Assembly (NCBI GenBank): GCA_018136815.1
Contig: CM030931.1
Span: 11,840,986 to 11,873,585, forward strand
Source of the DNA: Isochrysis galbana
Taxonomy: Eukaryota; Haptophyta; Isochrysidales; Isochrysidaceae
Direction: 5' to 3'
Length of the DNA stretch: 32,600 nt
The notes beneath the pieces were generated by a model, which saw nothing but the letters and a program-made list of their open reading frames with translations, had not been told where the DNA came from and did not search any database. Position 1 is the stretch's first letter. The number at the start of each line of letters is the position of its first letter. This document shows positions 25,313-32,600 of this stretch, piece after piece. A program made the position numbers and the translations under genes.

Positions 25313-28300
25313 CAATACGAAGAAATCGGCGCAAGTCCTCACTCGAAGGTCTATAAGGCTCGCAAGCGTCTTGGGATCGAATTTGTGGCGCTCCGGAAAG
25401 TTGACAAATCACGCCAACCAAAGCTGATCAATGAGGTGCGAGCTCTGCGCGAGCTCCATCACGCCAACGTGACTGCATTCCATGGTTGGTACTACACGGA
25501 GCGTCACCTTTGGATGGTGACCGAGTACTGCGCCGGGGCGATCTCGCCACACTTCTAGCCCATGACGAACACCTGCCAGAGCGACAGTTGTCTCGCTTGG
25601 ACTTGATGCTCTCGCTGCTCTCCAGCACGTTCACAGCCATGACTTCCTGGTGGTTAACTTGACACCCAGTGCATTTCTGCTAAACGAATCTGGTACGAGC
25701 CGGCCACGCGTGCTACTCGCGGTGTATGTGACGGTTCAGCCATGCCAGCAGAAAACTTGCCATGTGCTGCATACCAAGCCTACAACAACGTGCCTCTGCA
25801 CGCTATTTCTCTTAGGTCTGCTGAAGCTCGCCGACCTCGGGTCATCATGCCACATTAGTGAGATGTTAGCCCCACCGTTGCACCGGCTGTTAGCAGCCTT
25901 AGGCAGACAATATGCGCCATCCTACCTGGCTCCCGAGTTGTTCCCCCCACCCTCGGGATACGCCATTGACGAAGAGCTCGATGAGCCAGGCTCCGCAGGG
26001 TCTTTGCCATTTTCATCACCACGTCCGTGCTTTTCCAAAGCATCTGATTTCTGGGGCTTGGGCGCCCTTCTCTACCATCTTGCTGCTGGCACGCCGCCAT
26101 TTGGCCCTCCAGCGCCTCTTCCTGCCCGACTCTTTGCTGCCGCCACACAGTCCTTACCACCTCTACATGGAGCCTCGGAGGCTTTCATAAGTCTTCTGGA
26201 CTCATTGCTACAGAAGGACCCGGAGATGCGCCCATCATGGGAAGCTATGCGAGCTCATGATTTTTGGTCTGGCTGCCTGAGGCCGATATCAGGCTCGCCG
26301 TCGCACACGCCGACTCTGCGATCGGCCGGTGCCCAAGTTGAGCTGCAGGAGGATTCACATAGGCTGTCGGCAGATGGGAATCTGTTCGACGACTCGTTCG
26401 CATATCCTTTGGATAAGAAAGTCGACCTCACCCGTCCACTTGAGACCCGGAAGCGCACCGACGCGGATGCTGAGACCGTGAAGAAAGGAGAGTTGACGGA
26501 GGCTGAATCGTTTCATTCTGGAATCATGGGAATTACGCGGACAACTAAGGCTTCAAAGGAAGAGGTCAACACGCCGAACAAGTCTCGTGATGCCCAAGCA
26601 CGTGTTTGCGTACTAGCGGAGGTTCATGATGGGTGCGGTGTTAGTGCGCCAAAGACAGACACGCCACGCACCCGAGCAAATCCGAAGGTCTCCTCTCGCG
26701 TGTCTTCATACACATCACCAATGCCGCCCCTTCCATCCCACGAGGAGACCAGCATGCGCACGCGTAGTACTGGCACCGAGCCGGAAGTGGCGTTGAATGC
26801 GGGGTCGACACTCGCCACCCCAATTCAACAGCAGAGCTCCTCAAAGCGTGGCGACGATGGCTGTGTTGAGCGAGTGGGCGATGACTGCATCTCTCATGAT
26901 ACGGCCATGAACCAGCGTGTAGTAGTGGCCGCGATGGACCAAAAGGATGACAAGGGCATGCGGTCAACGCCAACGCATCTGAAGGCTTGCGTTGCAGATG
27001 CAACCGATGCAGAGGCAATGGCTGTGGCCAAGGAGATGGCCGCCGCGGAACAAGCAGCTGTGGGCCCTTTGGAAGCGTTGAGCAACAGCGCAAGGCCTGA
27101 ATGCAGGATGCGCAGCGGGCTGCAGCTGCCAACTTGAGATCATTGAGCAATTATGCTTCAATGCGGGCCTCTTTCGCCATGGAAGAGTTGTTGCAGGTGC
27201 AAGCACAATGTTGTACGATCGTGCCTTATGCCATTACACCCGTCTGTTCGATCTGACAAGAGCCTTACTAGTGGTCGCTCCTGATGGCGCCAGCCCTGAC
27301 AGTTTTCCTCATGGCGTGGGGCTCGGTCGCACACGCTTCAGGACAAGCAATGCTGAGTGTAGCGTGCTTAGGGCAGCCTCGCGTGCTCACGGCTCCTCCT
27401 CTGCGACTTCGTTCCATTAGGCCATCTTTCATCCATCTGAGTGGTTTGTTCGACCCATTGCGCTCAACCCCGCCATCGAGCCGCCTACACCCGTTGAGAG
27501 ACTCGATCCGCGCGCTCTCCTTTTCAAGCCCATGACTGCAGATGCTCTCCTCGCGATGCGGCCCGATCAAATCGAAGCTGCGCTCACCCCGATTGCACGT
27601 TCTCTCGGCGGCGGCATCCCCGGTGTTCCAAGGTATGCGCGACTCGCATTTGGTACTTGTGCCCATTGCTCACGGGCAGGGTTTGGGACCAGCACCAGAG
27701 TTACCGGTGCCGTCTAGCGATGCGTGACTGGTAATCCCCTGTCCCGATCCGGCACCCATACCTGAACTCAGCAATGCTACAACCTCGGCCGAGAAATCCA
27801 ACGCAGTGCTATACATTGAGTCCCTCAGCTCTGACCCGCGCGCCGCTACTCTGCTCCTCAATTCGCGTCTAGCTACTGTCCTACTCCGCCTGCTCCGGTC
27901 CGCCCCGTCGGCTAGTCTCCGCCTGCGGATTGCTTCTCTTTGTGCTGCTCTCATCCGCCACGCCACCCTGTTGGACCGAACATTAATCATCGAAGACCTA
28001 CTCCCTGCTCTTCTCACTTCTCTCGGAGATCGCTCAGAGGCGGTGAGCAATATGAATTTATGTCGGGGCGTTTCTGATCGCTCTGATCAAGACCTGATCT
28101 TGGCCGACATTGTTGTCAATCTGTCTTTTTGCGCCTGGGCCCCTCACGTGAGGTGGCCAAGGCCAGCCGACTAGCCAAGACTGTTTGGATGGCAATATAC
28201 CCATCACGCTTGACCCATTCGCCCCACAATTCTCCTTCCTCCAGGTGCGCCGTCGTACAAGTTCAGCACTTGGTGAGGTGATTTACTACATCGCGATTCA

Positions 28301-31189
28301 GCAAGAGCATGCCTTGAGCAATGGAGAAGAGCCGCGGCTAGCAGGCGTCGATTCCATGAGTGCAGCAGAAGCTCAAGCGGCAGACGCGTCCAGACCAATA
28401 TGGGAGGTGCCGGTTGCGGTGTTCGACTCACTCGTCGGTGCCCTACGATCAAACGACGTGCAGACCCAACACTACGCAGTCAAGACTATCGAAAATGTAT
28501 TGTTGCGCTCAAGCGAGGCTTCATCTGGCACTGTTGCGGAAGCTCTATGCACAGAGGAAGTTTCTGGATCACTGTTCGCTTTTCTTGGGCGCCGCTCGGC
28601 CCAGAGCAAGTCGAGCGCATTTCAGGCACCACCACGTCGCGTGCACCTCCACCGGCCCTGAGAGCGTCAGCTGCAGCTGCAGTCGCACATCTGCTTCGGC
28701 TCCGACCTCGCCTCGCGACGCACATCGCAGCTGATCCGAAGAGGCTAAATAAGCTCGTCAACCAAATTTGTGATGGCAGCAATGTCAAGCCCGCACAGGT
28801 AATGCGAAGCTCTCATAGCCGCGCGCATCGCAGCAAACGCAAGCGATTTGCTCATCCACCGATGCGCTATTGGAGCTCACAATTAGAGTGTGTCCTTCCA
28901 CATAGGCTGCGGCGACGTGCTTTTTGCTCATTCTCAGCAACGTTGACGCACGTCAGACGCTAGACCGCATTGCCCCTGAGTCGCTACGATGCCAGACACT
29001 CGACGCCGCTATCTCGCTCACAAAGCGGCCGGAAGGCCTTCTCCAGGCTAAAGGATTTCTCCTTGGCGCCTTTATCGCCACCATTGGTCCCGCTTGGCTC
29101 AATTACGCCGTGACGTCTGGTCTCATGAGAGCGACTTGCGATTTTCTAAAGCAACATCTCTGTGCACGCGATCCTTCAAGCAAGGGCACTAGTGATGCCG
29201 TCTCGACCTGGAAAATAACCGTTGACGCTCCAGCCAGCGAAGCCCATCAAACGGCATCGATCACTCACACTGATGCAATTCAGGTGGCTGGCGCAGCTAC
29301 AACAGCGGAAAAGAGCTCTGCCAGCCAACATGTAAGTTCGTGCGTTTACAAAATGCTCCTGTCCCGTGTACCATCGGTACTGCATCTAGTAGCCAACCCT
29401 TGGTTCAGCTCCGCCCTGGCTTCTGGGCATGAAGTTCAAACTCTGAGCCCCAAATCAATCGCATCCGACTCGTTGGTATGTGAGACGCTCGATACCGAGG
29501 TGGCACTGACCTTGCTTCTCGACTTCACGCTGTGCGGGCTCGCTTCCTCAACCCCGGTCGCATCAGCCACCGCATCCGCCCTCGCAGCGTGCTTGCATGC
29601 TTTGTGCCGCATGAAGGCAGAATCGTCAGTGGGATATTTGAATGGCGTCGGTCATGGTGTTGACGAAGGCCAGGAAGCCGACAAGGAAGCCACGGCACGC
29701 TTGACAGTAGCTGTTCGCCTCGCGCTTTCGGTCACCACACGCCTGGTCACGGCGCTCAACTCATCCACTCATGCGATGTTGGCGGATTACACGCCGCATC
29801 ATCTTTCCTCTTCTGGTCTATTCGGTGCCATTTGCCGCGCTATTGGAGCATGGCCTGATCCTCACACTCGATTGGAGGCGCTGCAGGCTGCGGCAGCTCT
29901 AGCTCAAATGACCTTCCTTGGAAGTTCGAAGGAAGCCTGCTTGACCTTGTCAGCCACCATCGTCTCTCACCTTCTTCCCTATACATTTATTGTACTAGCT
30001 CCCGCAATTCCTACTGACCGTGCATCCCTTCGCCATCCGTCTGAGGTCGGTGATTTGCACAATCCGCTTGCCCCTACGATGAACAGCACTCAGATGGAGC
30101 CTAGTGGTGTAACACCTTGCTTTCGTACACGCATGAAATCAAAGATAGACCAACCTCTTGTTGGTGCGGAAAGCAAGTCCGCTCGGCCGGGCACTCGAAG
30201 AGGCACTCTATCGGATGTCCCGGCACCGTCGGCACTCGAGCCACCTCGCGCGCTACTTTTGTTGCTTGCGGCCCTAGCCACCCCGCCGGCCGAGCTTGCG
30301 CGTTTGTTGGAAGAACTCGCGCTCGTCCCGTTAATCTGCCGAGCCCTTTCCCGTCTCTCGAGCGACACATCATCGGGTCAAAACGATGACATGAACATTT
30401 GCATTCTGTCCACTTCTCCAGACTCCCGAGGAGGAGAACCAGAAAGGGCATACAAGACGCCGCAGGAGTTCGCCCCGCTGCTCCGGGTCTTGGCTGAAAG
30501 GCCGGCGGTGTCCATTCATTTCGGGCTGGTTCCCATGCTTGCGTCCATCTTGCCCCCTTCGGGCTTCACTCAGTCGCTGTCGTTGGAGAGTCCACGGCCT
30601 GCGATGTGTTGCATTCGACTCTCGATGCATCGTACCTTCTGCTTTGCTTCGGCGTTTCCACGTGCCGACAGCTCGCCAAAACCATTTCCCCGCCCTCACC
30701 CTCCACGTTGCACCCGGACTTATCACCACCTTTCAGATCTCTTGGTGTTGAATATAGCTCTGCCCGAGCCTACGCATTGGAGACGGCGGCAAAGCTGCGC
30801 CCTCTCACTCGTCGCGCCACCATACTACTTGAATTATTTGCAGCACCTCCGGATGCCTGTCTTGCCGAAAAAGCGGTGCATTGCTTATTGCAAGTGTGCG
30901 AAGTTCTCTTGCTAACGGACCCCAAAGCACAGTTGCAACCGTTCTTGGAGGAGATTTCCATTCCCATGGACGTTCCGACGGCGCCCGTGACCTCGCGCAG
31001 GCTAGGCTTAATGGTGCGAAGTGGCTCCATACTGCATTGAAGTCTGTTGACGCCCGTAGTGCTCTCGGCCGGTACATAGGCCGTGTGGTTGCTGTTCTTC
31101 GAGAATGTGATGAGGTCAGCTTCGATGCTGCTGTCGCAGCAATTCCCGGTCTGGAAAGCTCTGTACTTGCTACTATTGACAACTTGTGA
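25313..31189 (+). CDS. RUNKEL/ULK4-family pseudokinase with ARM-type repeats, frameshifted
   Basis: The order of segments follows plant RUNKEL and animal ULK4. Exons: about 25313-25692, 25816-27196, 27421-27632, 27772-28042, 28245-28798, 28906-30893, 31001-31189. The kinase lobe shows QYEEIGASPHSKVYKARK, EFVALRKVDKS (catalytic Lys replaced by Arg), WYYTERHLWMVTEYC, LPERQ, VVNLTPSAFLL where HRDLKPxN is expected, LADLG for DFG, YLAPEL, SDFWGLGALLYHLAAGTPPF, and RPSWEAMRAHDFW. So it should be a pseudokinase; family members act in microtubule, cytokinesis or cilium functions. A Ser/Thr-rich linker follows, then IFHPSEWFVRP, and helical repeats with LIRHATLLD, VRRRTSSALGEVIYYI and HYAVKTIENVL. Frame breaks that fit single-base losses occur at about 25536, 25595, 28592 and 30572, and at about 27057-27105 (where a very short intron is the alternative). 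The first exon and ATG were not fixed. It ends at TGA 31187-31189. Confidence 0.85.
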
Positions 31190-31981
31190 GATGCGCCCCA
31201 CCGTTAGGATTTCGGGCTTATGCATGCCACTATGTACTATGTGTGCCACATGAATTTGCACACGCGGACGATCATCCTGCTTATAGTGGTTCCATTCCCC
31301 ATCAGGGAAGGAGTAGGGGGGGGGGGGCTGCAATGGATGAAATAGCGTATATACTGCTTTAGTTGGCCCACATGCGAACCTAGTATAAACTCGTTTTTAT
31401 TTTTGCAAAGACAAGTGCTGTGTTGCAGCCCGCTGCAGCTGGTACCAACACTTGTAGACTGAAGTGTTAACGCATGTGCCACACCTAGCTAATGGAGAAT
31501 GGAGATGTTAACGCAAAGTGTGTCAACACCGGGTCAACGTGAACCCATATGCCCTGGATGCAAGGCTAGTGGCAATAGCGGCACTTACTCTCGCCTCTCG
31601 TTAGATATATTGTCATTACATGATATTTGGATACGCGCACCACCACACAGTACTTGTGTGGCTTGCACCCCGGTCGCAGCTAACACGTGAAGTCTGAGGC
31701 ACAGCAAAAGTAGCAAGCAAGCGACAGCAATACAAGCATGTGCTCGGCCCCATGCCAGCCACTCGCCCGGGCACCGGGCAGCCCATTGAGACCTCTCAGC
31801 CGACGCAGCACACAATGAGTCAATGAGTCATCGTGAATGAACGCACAGCCTTACAAGCCATCGACGAGGGAGAAGCATCACATCTTTCATTTACCGATGA
31901 TTGCGGAAAAACCAAGGGCAAGACGTGCAATAGACACGAGGCAAGAATCGTTCATGACTTCATGTAGATGCGTTCAGCTCA
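31190..31981. other. Convergent intergenic region, no gene seen
   Basis: It lies between the 3' ends of the RUNKEL/ULK4 gene (plus) and the aspartic protease (minus), so both 3' untranslated regions are here. It holds a degenerate copy of the hairpin-rich repeat at 31270-31393. No coding frame of note. Confidence 0.5.
31270..31393 (-). repeat. Hairpin-rich dispersed repeat, degenerate copy F
   Basis: On the minus strand: cgagtttatactaggttcgcatgtggg, then after a short spacer a C-run, ctactccttccct, gatggggaatggaaccac. This follows the order in copy A (ctaagtttatacttgg, catggggg, C-run, ctccactcctcccct, gccatgggggaggaaccac), with many changes. Confidence 0.6.
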
Positions 31982-32600
31982 TCACTTGGCAGTTGCGAAT
32001 CCGAGCCTGTTGTTGCCGTAGTCGAATTTCGTGTAGTATTTACGCAAGAAAACGTCACCAAGAATCCAAAGGGGCCCCCGGGGAGGAGGCACATCAATGC
32101 CTGACATGCCCAACAAACACTCGGTGACACCTTGCGCCGTCACCTGAGGCAAAGCAAAGGGATATTCACCAAGAGATAGCCATACAGAGTCCATCAGGAG
32201 CGGCCGCCGTGATGTTCATGACAGATATATTCATGACAGATGCATTATCAAGAATTTGATCTAGGCTCCATGCACGGGGGAAAGCAAGGGTGACCAACCT
32301 TGAGGACATAATCGTCACCGGTGAGTGTAAAGGGCTTGCCCTCGATGGTGAACGTCAACGATGGCATCTCGGAGGCCTGATGAGCGGACGGACTTGAGCT
32401 TGGATACGGTTCAAGAGCAGTAAGCGAAGCACAACGCAAGAGCTTAACCACAAGCTTAAACCCACACTCACCGTCTCAGCCCCGGCGTGTATCACAAATC
32501 GCAAAGTGCTGATGGTGCACCTTGATCCATGGTTCCAGTCCACCGGAGGCATTACTCACCTTACTGCAATCCGGGACAAGGTATTCACCGGTGCCGGGTA
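31982..32600 (-). CDS. Pepsin-family aspartic protease (cathepsin D-like), 3' end
   Basis: Three exons on the minus strand, all phase 0: 32600-32560 (partial), 32376-32299 and 32143-31982, ending at TGA 31982-31984. The protein reads [12 protein letters not shown], then [25 protein letters not shown], ending with [20 protein letters not shown] and [15 protein letters not shown]. This is the C-terminal third of an A1-family protease, with the conserved Cys pair (VPDC and TEC) and the [13 protein letters not shown] and NNRxGFA motifs. The active-site Asp motifs lie beyond the right edge and cannot be checked. Such enzymes are made as secreted or vacuolar/lysosomal zymogens. The gene converges with the RUNKEL/ULK4 gene. 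The sequence seen is intact. Confidence 0.9.

Noticed and set aside
1-32600. CRISPR arrays, operons, bacterial promoters or tRNA genes
   Set aside because: No regularly spaced repeats, no polycistronic layout, and no tRNA-like TPsiC/anticodon pattern noticed. The introns show a eukaryotic nuclear context. A covariance-model scan could still find a tRNA that I missed.

Overview
This is a nuclear-type eukaryotic window. Its genes are broken by many spliceosomal introns of about 80-220 bases, with GT-AG and at least two GC-AG borders. The products are typical of protists and algae: a plant-like trehalose-6-phosphate synthase/phosphatase, a RUNKEL/ULK4-family pseudokinase, a cathepsin D-like aspartic protease, a JmjC/cupin protein, a cytochrome b561 domain and a secreted arginine-deiminase-like enzyme. 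Coding sequence is GC-rich, spacers are long, and poly-C/poly-G runs and microsatellites are common. I read it as a unicellular eukaryote, probably an alga or algal relative, but the sequence does not let me name a lineage.

Layout. 1-1584: no gene seen; one arm of a perfect 47-base inverted repeat lies at 321-367. 1585-2682: a leucine-rich-repeat-like fragment on the minus strand meets a 5'-truncated cytochrome b561 domain on the plus strand, then comes the other repeat arm. 3173-3514: a small plus-strand gene. 4096-4270: CT and CCTTGG-type simple repeats. 4504-4861: a terminal coding exon on the minus strand abutting a hairpin-rich repeat. 5597-12538: a 19-exon minus-strand gene of about 1,477 codons with architecture TPS (GT20) - dead TPP-like domain - intact TPP domain. 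14458-15426: a single-exon JmjC protein. 15779-17670: repeat copies and remains of a Ty3/gypsy-type retroelement. 18604-18979: the last two exons of an unrecognised minus-strand gene. 20647-21936: the deiminase, single exon. 22870-23480: the longest copy of the dispersed repeat. 24151-24619: a possible poly-glutamate exon. 25001-25100: an assembly gap. 25313-31189: the RUNKEL/ULK4 gene, with several one-base frameshifts. 31982-32600: the 3' end of the aspartic protease, running off the window.

The genes do not form one pathway. Three things stand out. First, the trehalose gene carries a decayed and an intact phosphatase domain in tandem behind a synthase domain that resembles the class II type. 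Second, a family of short hairpin-rich repeats has at least six copies in 32 kb; one copy begins like a 5' splice site and ends like a 3' splice site, and another abuts a coding exon at a 3' splice site. Third, the RUNKEL/ULK4 homologue has lost its kinase motifs and carries single-base deletions, whereas the 19-exon trehalose gene is frame-perfect. All splice models were built by eye from frame continuity and family resemblance.
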